Assembly (NCBI GenBank): GCA_963722905.1
Contig: CAVROT010000014.1
Coordinates: 1 to 64,000, forward strand
Source of the DNA: CAVROT01 sp963722905
GTDB taxonomy: Bacteria; Pseudomonadota; Alphaproteobacteria; Rhodobacterales; Rhodobacteraceae
DNA: 64,000 nucleotides
Direction of reading: 5' to 3'
Shown here: positions 1 through 8,537 of the stretch, piece after piece
How positions within the stretch are numbered: position 1 is the first letter of the stretch
Layout of the letters: each line of letters opens with the position of its first letter
Position numbers and translations under genes: made by a program
Notes under the pieces: model-generated
What the model saw: only the letters and a program-made list of their open reading frames with translations
Database searches by the model: none
Told to the model about the DNA's origin: nothing

Positions 1-91
1 CTAGGTTTGCCGCGTCACACCATTCGCGGAACCGATTGCCGAAACCAGCCGCTGTGAACGGGCGACCATAGTCGTTTACGAGGAATGTCGG
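1..91 (-). pseudogene. Phage-type tyrosine recombinase, fragment running off the left edge
   Basis: Reading the reverse strand from 91 to 1 gives about 30 residues, beginning PTFLVNDYGRPFTAAGF and ending EWCDAANL. This resembles the stretch just before the catalytic HxLR box of phage-like integrases common in Rhodobacterales. An in-frame TAG (92-94) lies immediately upstream, so the 5' part of the gene is missing or displaced. The IS5 remnant starting at 144 lies on that truncated side. The 3' part, which would hold the HxLR and Tyr residues, lies outside the window. The call rests on motif memory over a short stretch. Confidence 0.5.
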
Positions 92-143
92 CTACGTTGC
101 GTGAAGGGAGCGAAGCCCAGACTTCCCCTTTGCCCGGACGCAC

Positions 144-662
144 CTATCCCACGGGCTCCGTGACAGGTATTCCGAGGGCGGTGTAGCCGTTCAGGACGGC
201 AGCCCGGACGTTAAGTTCGGCGACCCGGCGATCGGAGTCGCGTGCCATGAGGCCCTGCCCCGGGAGCTTCACGCAGTGCATCTTCGTCTCGGCGCGGCTT
301 CGGCGGTGATAGCCGGTCCATTTCCGCCAGGCGGCGCGACCGAGATATTCCGATGCGCGCAGGGCCTCGTTCCGGGCTATCGCACCGGCTGTCGACGACT
401 TCCACGGCCCGGCGTTCCTGCGCGGCGCCATGACGGCATGGGCGCCTCGGTCCGCGACGGCGTCGTGGCACCTGCGCGTGCCGATCGGCCCCGTCTGCAG
501 TGACCGGGCCGATCGGCACATCCGCGGGGATCTGCCGGACGGAGGCGGCACCCGAACCATGTCCGGAGCGAACCGGACGGCAAGGGAGCCCCGCTGTCTC
601 AGCGCCTCGTTGCAGGCCGGCCAGTTCCCGGTCTTGCAGCCCGGCGGGACGGGTCCGCTCAT
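144..662 (-). pseudogene. Decayed IS5-family transposase (copy A)
   Basis: The reverse strand from the ATG at 660-662 starts MSGPVPPGCKTGNWPACNEAL, a typical start of IS5-family DDE transposases in Rhodobacterales. After about 40 residues the match is lost. It resumes in another frame with QIPADVPIGPVTADGA, then shifts again into TRRCHDAVADRGAHAV and WRKWTGYHRRSRAETKMHC, and ends GYTALGIPVTEPVG with a TAG at 144-146. The C-terminal part carries the conserved region with the last catalytic Glu (RAETKMH). At about 520 bp it is far shorter than an intact gene of about 950 bp, so the centre is deleted and at least one frameshift is present. Terminal inverted repeats could not be delimited. Confidence 0.8.
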
Positions 663-838
663 GCAGAGCTGCGACCGTGCTGAGTTCACGGGATGAACCC
701 CTCTTCCAGCCCTTGCGCGACAAGGCCCCGACAGGCCGCGTCGGGTCGGCTGACCCGCGCGAAGCGATCCTTGGGGGGGGGTCGGGCCATGGCCGGGACC
801 GCCCGCGCCGCCGCATTCCACGTTCGTGCGCCCCGTTC

Positions 839-2482
839 TCAGGCGGTCCCACGGACGTGGTCGTCGCCGAGAACCGCCTCGACGATCTCGCCGAGCAGTT
901 CTGGAAGGGTGTCGAAGGCATAGGGGCAGTGAAGGCGCTCGAGCGGGGTGTGGTAGTCGCGGCCCCAGGGGCCGACGTTGACCGTCGGAATGCCAGCGGC
1001 GAAGCGGTCCGGCACGCCGCCGACGGCCGCCTCCCAGGCGGGCGTGTCGTGGCGCAAGCCGTCGAGCGCGCCCGCATCCGCCTCCCCGATGAAGCTCATG
1101 TCGCAGATGCCGGGAAAGAAGCCGATGCAGCGGACGCTCTCGCCATGCCGCGCCTCGGCTTTCTCCGCCACGGCGCGGCAGATGCGGGCAAGTCGTGCGC
1201 CGGGGCCCGTCGCCGACAGCGACGTCGGCAGATAGGGGACGGAGCCGAAGCCGGTGACGATGGCGGGGCCGGGCAGTCCGCTTGCCGCCCAGATCGCGGC
1301 GGTGGCGGCCTCGCAGAGCCGGGGCATCGAGGTCTCTGCCTGCGCATGGCGGGCGAGCGCCTCGTCGAGGGCCACGACCGCCTCGGGGTCCCGTCGCAGT
1401 GCCGCGTCGCGGACGTACGCGAAGCGCAGCACCGGGATCGAGAGCGGCAGATCGGCGCCGTCGGGCACACGCGCCGCGAGCGCGGCGAGATGCGCCTCGG
1501 CCGCCTCGGCGCATAGCCGGTCGACCGCGCCCGCAACAGCGTCCGCGCCCGTCCGCCGGGTCAGCACGTTGACGCAGGCGAAGGCGCCGGCGGGCGTGGT
1601 GACGTCGTATCCGTCCTTGCCGTCGCGCAGAAACATGACGCTGGGCGGGGTGCCGGCGTCGTCGGGCTGCAGATCGACGAGTTCGGGCGCCCATTCGAGC
1701 CGGGCGGCGATGGCCGCGATCAGCCCAGCGGCGTTCAGGCCGGCCAGCGGGAAGCCCGCATGGGTCGGCAGGCCGGCCACGAAGACGGTCGGCAGGAGCT
1801 TGCCCACCGTGCCCAGCGCGACGGCGCGGCCGGCGGCGCCGTCCGTATCGTCAGCGATGGCGTCGAGGTTGACCGCCGCGCGCAGGTCCAGCCCTTCGCG
1901 CGCCGCCAGCGCCGGCAGCGATGCGGCCGCGTGGCGCGCACCGGCCGACCGTGCCTCCTCGTCGGGGACCGCGAGGAACAGCAGGTTGCCGACGCGCGGT
2001 CCCGCGGCCCAGGCCGCGGCTGCGGCAAGCCCCGCCGCCAGTCCCGCCTTCATGTCCAGCAGGCCGCGCCCCGGCAGCCAGTCACCGGTGGCGAGGTCGT
2101 CGCGGGCACGCGCCTCGGCGGGCGTAGCGGCACCGCCCGCCAGACGGTCGGACAAGGCGCGGGCGAGTGCCTCCGGCTCTGTCGCGAGGGGGCGGAGCGG
2201 GCCGTAGTCCGCGGTAGATACGGTGTCGAAATGTCCCGTCAGGATCGCCGTCGCCGCCCCCCGCCCGCGCAGAAGCATGAAGACGCAGGACCGCCCGTCG
2301 CCGGGGGCCACAGCCTCGGTCCAGATCCGGGCGCCCGCAAAGGCAGCGCAATCGCGCAGCTCATCCGCGAGCCAGGCGGCGAACGACGCCTCGTCCGGCG
2401 TGCCCGTCACGCTGGGTCGGCGCGTCAGGCGCAGGGCCCATCCTCGCGCCGTCTCCGCCCCGGTCCCAGCGCTCCCGATCAC
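839..2482 (-). CDS. M20-family metallopeptidase/amidohydrolase, RocB-like
   Basis: A 547-residue zinc-dependent hydrolase of the M20/M25/M40 family, cytoplasmic as it lacks a signal peptide. Expected metal ligands are visible: H84 and D86 in TGHFDTVST, D143 in GLLDMKAGL, and the acid pair D174-E175-E176 in VPDEE. The length and the C-terminal block (PGICDMSFIGEAD, then NVGPWGRDYHTPLE) resemble RocB, an arginine-utilisation protein of uncertain reaction. The GTG start (2480-2482) overlaps the dctM stop, so it is probably translationally coupled. Its place in a TRAP operon suggests that it cleaves an imported amide- or peptide-like solute; that is inference. An open frame continues upstream into dctM, but only because of the dctM frameshift. 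Confidence 0.85.
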   Translation of the reverse strand: MIGSAGTGAETARGWALRLTRRPSVTGTPDEASFAAWLADELRDCAAFAGARIWTEAVAPGDGRSCVFMLLRGRGAATAILTGHFDTVSTADYGPLRPLATEPEALARALSDRLAGGAATPAEARARDDLATGDWLPGRGLLDMKAGLAAGLAAAAAWAAGPRVGNLLFLAVPDEEARSAGARHAAASLPALAAREGLDLRAAVNLDAIADDTDGAAGRAVALGTVGKLLPTVFVAGLPTHAGFPLAGLNAAGLIAAIAARLEWAPELVDLQPDDAGTPPSVMFLRDGKDGYDVTTPAGAFACVNVLTRRTGADAVAGAVDRLCAEAAEAHLAALAARVPDGADLPLSIPVLRFAYVRDAALRRDPEAVVALDEALARHAQAETSMPRLCEAATAAIWAASGLPGPAIVTGFGSVPYLPTSLSATGPGARLARICRAVAEKAEARHGESVRCIGFFPGICDMSFIGEADAGALDGLRHDTPAWEAAVGGVPDRFAAGIPTVNVGPWGRDYHTPLERLHCPYAFDTLPELLGEIVEAVLGDDHVRGTA

Positions 2483-3763
2483 ATCAGTCCCAGCAGGCGC
2501 GGGATGGTCAGCGACAAGGCCGGCCAGAACGTCGTCGCCAGCATGACCGGCAGCGCGACCAGCGCCATCATCGCCAGCGCCGGGCCGGTGGCCGCCAGGA
2601 TGCTGGCACCGCAGACCCGGCTGGCCATGAACAGGATCGGCGCGACGGGCGGGCTGTTTGCGCCGATCACCACCGAACAGGCGACGACGGCGGCAAACTG
2701 CACCGGATCCATCCCGCTGGCGGCGACCACCGGCAGGAAGAGCGGTGCCACCACCACCGTGACCGATACATCGTCCATCAGCGCGCCAGCCACGATCAGG
2801 ACCCCGTTGACGATCAGGAACGCGGCCATCGGCGTCTCGGCCATCGCCTGGACCGCCAAAGTCGAGATCCTGCGGCACCCGTTCGGACGCGAATATGCGC
2901 GAGATCATGAACGAGAAGAGGATGATCAGGACGATCGTCCCGGTCGTCTCGGCGGCGCTGACGACGCTGCCGCGCAAGCTGGCCCAGGTGAACTCTCGAT
3001 ATATGAGGCCGCCGACCACCAGCGCGGCGAGGACGGCGACGCTGGCCGCCTCGGTCGGGGTGAACACGCCGCCGTAGATGCCCCCCAGTATCAACACCGG
3101 CAGCATGAGCGCCGGCAGCGCCTTGAGGGTGACGCGCCCGAAACTGTCAGGGCTGGGGTTCGGATCCGGGGTGACGGTGAACCGCGTGCGCACGCACACC
3201 GCGTTGTAGAGCAGCAGACCCGCGATCAGCAGAAGCGCGGGGCCCAGCGTCGCCGCAAAGCAGGCGGCGACCGACTGCCGGGTGACGACGGCGAAGAGGA
3301 TCATCGTGATCGAGGGCGGGATCAGGATGCCCAGTAGCGACGAGATTCCCAGCAGCGCCGCGACGTAGCCGCGCGGATAGCCGCGCGCCGCCAGCGGATC
3401 GGCCATGATCGCGCCGAGCGCCGCCACCGCCGCCGTCGCGGTGCCCGAGATCGCGCCGAAAATCGCCGAGGCCAGAACCATCGCCGAGCCGAGGCCGCCG
3501 CGCCCGGTGGCGATCCGGCCGACGAAGTCGAGGATGCGCCGGGCGATGCCGCCCCTTTCCATCAGGGAGCCGGCAAGCACGAAGAGCGGCAGCGCCACGA
3601 GGATCAGGCTGTCGAGCGAGCGGAACCCCTGAAGCATCAGGGTGTCGAGGTTCACGTCGAAGATCAGCGTCAGGTAGATCAGCACCGCCGCGAAGGAAAA
3701 GGCGACCGGCACCCCGAGGAACATCAGGCCAACGAGGATCAGCAGGGCCGGAAGGGCGTCCAA
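2479..3763 (-). pseudogene. dctM: TRAP transporter large permease DctM, frameshifted
   Basis: This encodes the 12-helix ion-coupled subunit of a TRAP importer in two frames. The first runs from a TTG start (3761-3763) through GISSLLGILIPPSITMIL and FTPTEAASVAVLAALVVG to RIFASERVPQDL. Then the reading must shift near 2868-2872 into TLAVQAMAETPMAAFLI and ALMDDVSVTVVVAPLFLP, ending at 2479. One extra base, or two missing bases, at that point explains it. Together the parts give a full-length protein of about 427 residues, with no other damage seen. It may be a recent inactivating mutation or a sequencing error. The TTG follows the dctQ stop by 12 bases in the same frame. Confidence 0.85.
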
Positions 3764-3775
3764 CGCGTGCGCGCC

Positions 3776-4291
3776 TCAGACCCGGTCGCGCAGCGCGGCG
3801 ACAAGGTCGCGCACCGCATAGGCAAGACAGCCGACGGCGGCGACCGCGATGGGGATCTGCGCGATCCAGACCGGGATGCGCCACGCCGGCGACAGCTGGG
3901 GCCTGGCGATGCCCCAGGCCAGCATCCGGTAGCTCCACCAGCAAAAGAAGACGCACACGACGATAGTCACCGCCGCGACCGCCGCGGCGTGCGCCCGGCG
4001 CGCGCCCGGCGAGGTAAGCCGGGCGCCCAGCCAGTCGACCGCCAGATGGCGCTGGCGCCGCGACGCGATCAGCGCTCCGGTCATGTAAAGCGCAAGCGCC
4101 GCCATCAGGATCGGTTCGTGCAGGCCGACGATCGAAAGCTCCAGCACGTAGCGGGCGATCACCAGGAACAGCATCAGCCCTGTAACGGCCACCGACGCGA
4201 CGATGGCCACCGCGTCCAGCGCGGCCGCGACCGCGCCTCCGCGATCCCCCGGCGGGCGGGCGCTGCCTTCCGCCGGGGTCGCGTCGGTCAC
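3776..4291 (-). CDS. dctQ: TRAP transporter small permease DctQ
   Basis: A 171-residue integral membrane protein with about four hydrophobic segments (AIVASVAVTGLMLFLVIARY, then PILMAALALYMTGALI, AAAVAAVTIVVCVFFCWW and PIAVAAVGCLAYAV). This is the layout of the small DctQ subunit that pairs with DctM in the inner membrane. The GTG start (4289-4291) was chosen because it lies one base after the dctP stop; the longer open frame upstream overlaps dctP and is a shadow. The short charged N-terminus before the first helix fits the family. It is the middle gene of the dctP-dctQ-dctM-M20 operon. Confidence 0.88.
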   Translation of the reverse strand: MTDATPAEGSARPPGDRGGAVAAALDAVAIVASVAVTGLMLFLVIARYVLELSIVGLHEPILMAALALYMTGALIASRRQRHLAVDWLGARLTSPGARRAHAAAVAAVTIVVCVFFCWWSYRMLAWGIARPQLSPAWRIPVWIAQIPIAVAAVGCLAYAVRDLVAALRDRV

Positions 4292-4292
4292 T

Positions 4293-5288
4293 TCAGAACT
4301 GCGTCGCGTTGGCGCGGATTTTGTCCATGATCTCGGGGCCCACACGCTCTTCCAGCAGTGGCCAGACCTTCTCGCGCACCTCGGTGGCCAGCACCTCGAG
4401 CTGTTCCTGCGTGGGCTCGACATAGGTCATGCCCGCCTCCTGCGCCTTGACCACATAGGATTCGTCCAGCGCGCGGGCGTTCTCGAACCCCTCCTCCATC
4501 ACCGTGACCGCACCGTCGACGATCACCTGCCGCTGCGCGTCGGTCAGCTCGGCCATGGAGGCCGCGTTCGCGCTCAGGATACCGGTGACGAAGTTCTGCT
4601 TGGTCCGGTTGTAGTAGTCGAGCGTGTCGCGGAAGTACTCGTAGTCCCAATAGATTATGTTCGCGCCGTCGCCGTCGACCACGCCGGTCTGGATGGCCGA
4701 GAACGTCTCGCCCCAGTCGATCGTCGCCGTCTGGTAGCCCAGCGCCTGCACCGCGTCGGCCATCGGGAACATCGGTGGCACGCGGATCTTCATGTCGCCC
4801 GCTTCCTCGATGGTCATCGCATAGCCACCCTTGGAGGCGATACCGTTGAAGCCCTCCGGCCAAGAGCCGAGAAAGACCAGCCCCATGTCGTCGTAGACGT
4901 CGCCGAACACCTCGTAGATCCAGCCGCCGGGGCTGTAGGCAACCAGCGCTTCCTCCCAGCTTGTGACCATGTAAGGCGCATAGAGAAGGGCCATCCGGTC
5001 GTCGTAGGCTGTCGTCGGCCAGTTCAGCATCAGGTCCACGTCGCCGGCGATGAACAGATCGAAGATCTCCTGCTGTCCGCCCAGCTCGTTCTGGTAGAAC
5101 ACGTCGACGGCCACCTCGCCACCGGTCCCCTCGGCCACAAGCGCGGCCCAGCGGTCCATCGCGTCGCCCGACGGGCTCCCCTTGGCGCCGCTGTCGGTGG
5201 CGAGCTTGAGGGTCACGGACTGCGCCAGCGCGGGAGCGCCGAGGGCCAGGACAGCAGCCAGGGTCAAGGGGATCTGGATAGAGCGCAT
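4293..5288 (-). CDS. dctP: TRAP transporter substrate-binding protein DctP
   Basis: A 331-residue periplasmic binding protein starting MRSIQIPLTLAAVLALG, with a Sec signal peptide probably cleaved after ALAQ (about residue 23). The mature part follows the DctP fold: an N-terminal SVTLKLATDSGAKG strand, the conserved region GDMKIRVPPMFPMADAVQALGYQT, and then VVDGDGANIIYWDYEYFRD. The ligand cannot be assigned. The arginine normally binding the substrate carboxylate is plausibly in KIRVPP. It is the first gene of the operon and was started at 5288 because the signal peptide begins there. The larger frame upstream is a non-coding extension. Confidence 0.9.
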   Translation of the reverse strand: MRSIQIPLTLAAVLALGAPALAQSVTLKLATDSGAKGSPSGDAMDRWAALVAEGTGGEVAVDVFYQNELGGQQEIFDLFIAGDVDLMLNWPTTAYDDRMALLYAPYMVTSWEEALVAYSPGGWIYEVFGDVYDDMGLVFLGSWPEGFNGIASKGGYAMTIEEAGDMKIRVPPMFPMADAVQALGYQTATIDWGETFSAIQTGVVDGDGANIIYWDYEYFRDTLDYYNRTKQNFVTGILSANAASMAELTDAQRQVIVDGAVTVMEEGFENARALDESYVVKAQEAGMTYVEPTQEQLEVLATEVREKVWPLLEERVGPEIMDKIRANATQF

Positions 5289-5945
5289 AGGAGCCTCGCG
5301 GTTTTGGATGACGTCGGGCGGAGCATGGTCCTGCCAAATGGCGACGGTCAACTCCCATAACCGGCAGGCCCCGGGAAATCTCGGCAGGAGGAACTCATTC
5401 CAGGTGCCGTGGCCCAAAGGGCAAGCAACACGGTACCGGATTGCTTCTGTCGCAGCGGTGCGCGCCACTTCCCGCTGCGACGTTCCTTCGATGGCAACGG
5501 CCTGTCGAAGGAAGGGAGGTACAGATGGGCACGGGATACACGCGGCGGAACGTGGAGGAACGGTGCGGGTTCGAACCGTGGCGGTTGGCGACGATCTTCC
5601 CCGACGAGGTGGCGAAGGCGAACGGCCGGCAGCCTCCTGCGGTTCTTTGCAAGCTCCATTGCAATCATTTCCGGGATCGCGGCTCAGCGAGGGCTGGCGC
5701 TTGATTTGCGAAGGCGGCGCAGGATCGAACAACGGATCGGCGGGCGCCCTGCCTGCAAAGAACCGGCATCACCGACTGCACGCAAGCGTCGCGGAATGGC
5801 TTCGGTCCGGCGGAGCACTCCCGCAGATCGCAGACCGGATGCATCTGTAATCCACGCAGCCGCGGATGTACCGAAAAGCGGTCTGTCGCCATGGCCATGT
5901 CGCGCGGAGCGCCCGAGTTCCGAGCGTTCTATTGCCCGGTCGGGG
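5289..5945. other. Intergenic stretch between dctP and IS5 remnant B
   Basis: About 650 bases with no convincing long gene. It must hold the promoter of the reverse dctP operon, but no clear -35/-10 pair was picked out. One short forward ORF with a good ribosome binding site lies inside (5525-5704). A further forward reading near 5770-5850 gives SVAEWLRSGGALPQIADRMH, which vaguely suggests a helix-turn-helix, but it has no start or family support. Base composition is mixed, consistent with debris around mobile elements. Confidence 0.5.
5525..5704 (+). CDS. Possible small ORF, 59 residues, unknown function
   Basis: An ATG at 5525 is preceded by GGGAGGT with a four-base spacer, an unusually good ribosome binding site for this region. 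The predicted peptide starts MGTGYTRRNVEERCGF and contains three cysteines and many Arg residues. No family was recognised. It points away from dctP inside accessory DNA, so it could be a remnant or chance ORF. The binding site is the only real support. Confidence 0.25.
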   Translation: MGTGYTRRNVEERCGFEPWRLATIFPDEVAKANGRQPPAVLCKLHCNHFRDRGSARAGA

Positions 5946-6601
5946 TCAGCCGACGGGTCGCGTAACGGGGATGCCCGGGGCGGTGAAACGGTCGGGGGCG
6001 GCCCCTCCCGGGACCCTGCTGCGCATGACCCTGCCCGCTGCCCCGCAGCACATGCCCGGCATGTGCGGGAGGGGGCACTGGATGCGGACCCGGAGTTCGG
6101 CGGTCCGGCGATCGGAGGTGAGGCATCGAGCCGCCATCGGTCCGGGGCCGATGGCGAACGGCCACGGGTTCGTACCCGAGGCGGCTTCATGCGGTTCGTC
6201 CACTGCCCGGCAGGGCATCGCGCCGTGATGTCCCGACAGGGGACGCGCAGGTGCAGCGGGCCGCCGCTGCCGCGGCAGGGCAGCCGCACGGCCAGCGTCT
6301 TCTGCCTTCGGCATGGCGTCGAGACCCCCGGCACCGGCCAGTCGAGCCCTGCCAGTTTCGGCAGGCCGGCGACAAGGCCCGTCGTCTGCCGAAGCGGCAG
6401 CCCGAACGGGACCCCGATCGCGAGACACGCCTGGATCGCGGCGTCCTAAAAGGTCTGCCGGCGCCCGCGCCTGCCCGACGGAGCTGCGCGCCGGGTCATG
6501 CCGGGATCGAACCGGACGCACGGCGCGCCGCGCTTGCGCGGCGATGCGCTGCAGGCGGACCAGTTCAGGGTGCGGTAAGCGGATGGGTGCGGGCCGGCCA
6601 T
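5946..6601 (-). pseudogene. Decayed IS5-family transposase (copy B)
   Basis: The reverse strand from the ATG at 6599-6601 reads MAGPHPSAYRTLNWSAC and then RFDPGMTRRAAPSGRRG before a stop. This is a diverged form of the same N-terminus seen in copy A. Other frames then carry the next blocks: a region equivalent to LLKLAGLDWPVPG, then VSTPCRRQKTLAVRLPCRGSGGPLHL, and at the far end DRRTAELRVRIQ followed by PGIPVTRPVG before the stop at 5946. Several frameshifts and internal losses are needed, so it is inactive and older-looking than copy A. It lies in the same orientation as copy A on the other side of the TRAP-M20 operon. Confidence 0.7.
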
Positions 6602-6796
6602 GTCGCCCGGCCATGCTGCCGGCCCCGCGATGTGGCTCCCAAGCAGGCCGCGCGCAGCAAAGCCGCGTCGCATGGCGCGGGCCGTTCCGTGTTCGGCGGC
6701 TGATCGGGATCCTTGCAAGGCCGGACCGGCAGCGATGCCGTATTTGCGCTGGCGACGGCGATGGTCTAGCCCGATCCCGTAACCGGAGGGCCACCG

Positions 6797-7837
6797 ATGG
6801 CACGCAGTGACGAGAGCCTCAGCTACGCCGACGCAGGCGTCGACGTTGCGGCTGGCGATGCCCTCGTCCGGCGAATCGGACCCGCGGTCGCGCGGACGGC
6901 GCGCGCGGGCTCGATGGAGGGGCTGGGCGGGTTCGGCGCGTTCTTCGATCTGCGCGGGGCGGGGTTCTCGGACCCGGTGCTGGTCGCGGCGACGGACGGC
7001 GTGGGCACCAAGCTGCGGGTCGCGACCGAGACGGGGCTCCATGCGGGCGTCGGCATCGACCTCGTGGCGATGTGCGTCAACGACCTGCTCTGCCAGGGGG
7101 CCGAGCCGCTGTTCTTCCTCGACTACTTCGCCACCGGGGCGCTGGACGTCGACATGGCCGCCGCCGTGATCGAGGGGATCGCTACGGGCTGCGAACGCGC
7201 GGGCTGCGCGCTGATCGGCGGCGAGACGGCCGAGATGCCCGGCATGTACCGGGGCGAGGACTACGACCTTGCGGGGTTCGCCGTCGGCGCGGTCGAACGG
7301 GGCGGGACGCTGCCGCACAACGTGAACGCGGGCGACGTCCTGCTGGGCCTTGCGTCCGACGGGCTGCACTCCAACGGGTTCTCTCTTGTGCGCGAGGTCG
7401 TCCGGCGCGCCGGCCTGGGATGGAAGGACGCGGCGCCCTTCGCGGACGGGACGCTGGGCGCCGCGGTCCTGGCCCCCACGCGGATATACATCGGTCCGGG
7501 GTTGCAGGCGGTGCGCGCCGGTGGAGTGACGGGGCTCGCCCATGTCACCGGCGGCGGTATCACCGGGAACCTTCCGCGAATTCTGCCCTCGGGGCTGGGC
7601 GCGCGGATCGACCCGAACGCATGGACGCCACCGCCGGTATTCGGCTGGCTGGCCCGCACCGGCAACATCGACCCGGACGAGATGCGCCGCACCTTCAACA
7701 TGGGTCTCGGCATGATCGCCGCCGTCACGCCCGATCGCGCCGACGCGGTGGCCGCGCTGCTGCGCGATCAGGGCGAGACGGTATGGCGGATCGGTACGGT
7801 CACGTCCGGTGCGGGCGTCGTCTACGCGGCCGCATGA
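6797..7837 (+). CDS. purM: Phosphoribosylformylglycinamidine cyclo-ligase (AIR synthetase)
   Basis: PurM closes the imidazole ring to make 5-aminoimidazole ribonucleotide in purine synthesis, using ATP, in the cytoplasm. The 346-residue length is normal for the family. Conserved blocks are present: ATDGVGTKL (about residues 65-73), VNDLLCQGAEPLFFLDYFATG, and GGETAEMPGMY starting at residue 141. A GGAGGG ribosome binding site precedes the ATG. purN follows after 37 bases, the common purM-purN pair, and rnd follows that. The upstream neighbour is IS remnant B, so the promoter must lie in the 195 bases between. Confidence 0.97.
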   Translation: MARSDESLSYADAGVDVAAGDALVRRIGPAVARTARAGSMEGLGGFGAFFDLRGAGFSDPVLVAATDGVGTKLRVATETGLHAGVGIDLVAMCVNDLLCQGAEPLFFLDYFATGALDVDMAAAVIEGIATGCERAGCALIGGETAEMPGMYRGEDYDLAGFAVGAVERGGTLPHNVNAGDVLLGLASDGLHSNGFSLVREVVRRAGLGWKDAAPFADGTLGAAVLAPTRIYIGPGLQAVRAGGVTGLAHVTGGGITGNLPRILPSGLGARIDPNAWTPPPVFGWLARTGNIDPDEMRRTFNMGLGMIAAVTPDRADAVAALLRDQGETVWRIGTVTSGAGVVYAAA

Positions 7838-7874
7838 GGGTGCCGGCCCGGCTCCCTCCACCGGATGTGCCGGC

Positions 7875-8462
7875 GTGACCTTTCGTGTCGCCATCCTCGT
7901 TTCGGGCGGTGGCTCCAACATGGCGGCGCTGGCCGCGTCCATGACCGGCGCACATCCCGCGCGGACCGTCATGGTGGTGTCCAGCGATCCGTCGGCCGGC
8001 GCCCTCGACCGCGCGCGCGGCCTTGGCCTCCCGTCCGTAGCGGTCGACCGGACCGCCTTTCGCGGACGGGCCGAATTCGAGGCGGCACTGACGCGGGTTC
8101 TGGATCCGGCCGCGCCGGACCTCGTCTGCCTCGCGGGCTTCATGCATGTCCTGTCGTCCGCGTTCGTCGCAGCGCACGCCGGGCGGATCGTGAATATTCA
8201 TCCCTCCCTGCTGCCGTCCTATCCCGGGCTCGACGCCCATGCGCGGGCCCTCGCCGCCGGCGAGATCGAGGCCGGCTGTACGGTGCACGAGGTCACTGCA
8301 GACCTCGACGCAGGCCCGATCCTGGGACAGTCGCGGGTGCCCGTTCTGCCCACCGACGATGCCGGCAGCCTGGCCGCGCGCGTTCTCAAGGCCGAGCACA
8401 GGCTCTACCCGGAGGTCGTGCGGCGCATCGCGTCGGGCGACCGCACGCGTCAGGACATCTGA
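7875..8462 (+). CDS. purN: Phosphoribosylglycinamide formyltransferase
   Basis: PurN transfers a formyl group from 10-formyl-tetrahydrofolate to glycinamide ribonucleotide. The 195-residue protein shows the GGGSNM phosphate-binding turn (residues 11-16) and the catalytic trio N107, H109 (NIHPSLLPSYPGLDAH) and D145 (TADLDAGPIL), matching the spacing of the E. coli enzyme. The GTG at 7875 was chosen over an upstream in-frame start because it puts the first beta strand (TFRVAILVSGG) at the usual distance from the N-terminus. It lies downstream of purM in the same operon. Confidence 0.95.
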   Translation: MTFRVAILVSGGGSNMAALAASMTGAHPARTVMVVSSDPSAGALDRARGLGLPSVAVDRTAFRGRAEFEAALTRVLDPAAPDLVCLAGFMHVLSSAFVAAHAGRIVNIHPSLLPSYPGLDAHARALAAGEIEAGCTVHEVTADLDAGPILGQSRVPVLPTDDAGSLAARVLKAEHRLYPEVVRRIASGDRTRQDI

Positions 8463-8537
8463 GCGCATCGCACTTTCCTTCGCGCGCCCCGCGGCCTATC
8501 ACCTCGCGACCCGCACGCACCCCAGGATCCCCCGCGC

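Noticed and set aside
144..1694. A 516-residue reverse frame
   Set aside because: Only its last part is the IS5 transposase remnant; the rest is the antisense-frame shadow of the M20 gene.
839..3763. A 974-residue open frame that looks like a TRAP permease fused to an M20 peptidase
   Set aside because: The middle of the translation is Gly/Arg/Asp-rich out-of-frame sequence, while the true DctM C-terminus lies in another frame (2479-2859). It is a frameshift, not a natural fusion.
5565..5600. GGGTTCGAACC-like sequence suggesting a tRNA T arm
   Set aside because: No matching acceptor, D or anticodon stems could be folded on either strand.
5770..5850. Forward reading with a possible helix-turn-helix (SVAEWLRSGGALPQIADRMH)
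   Set aside because: No start codon with a ribosome binding site and no longer family match; likely chance or debris.
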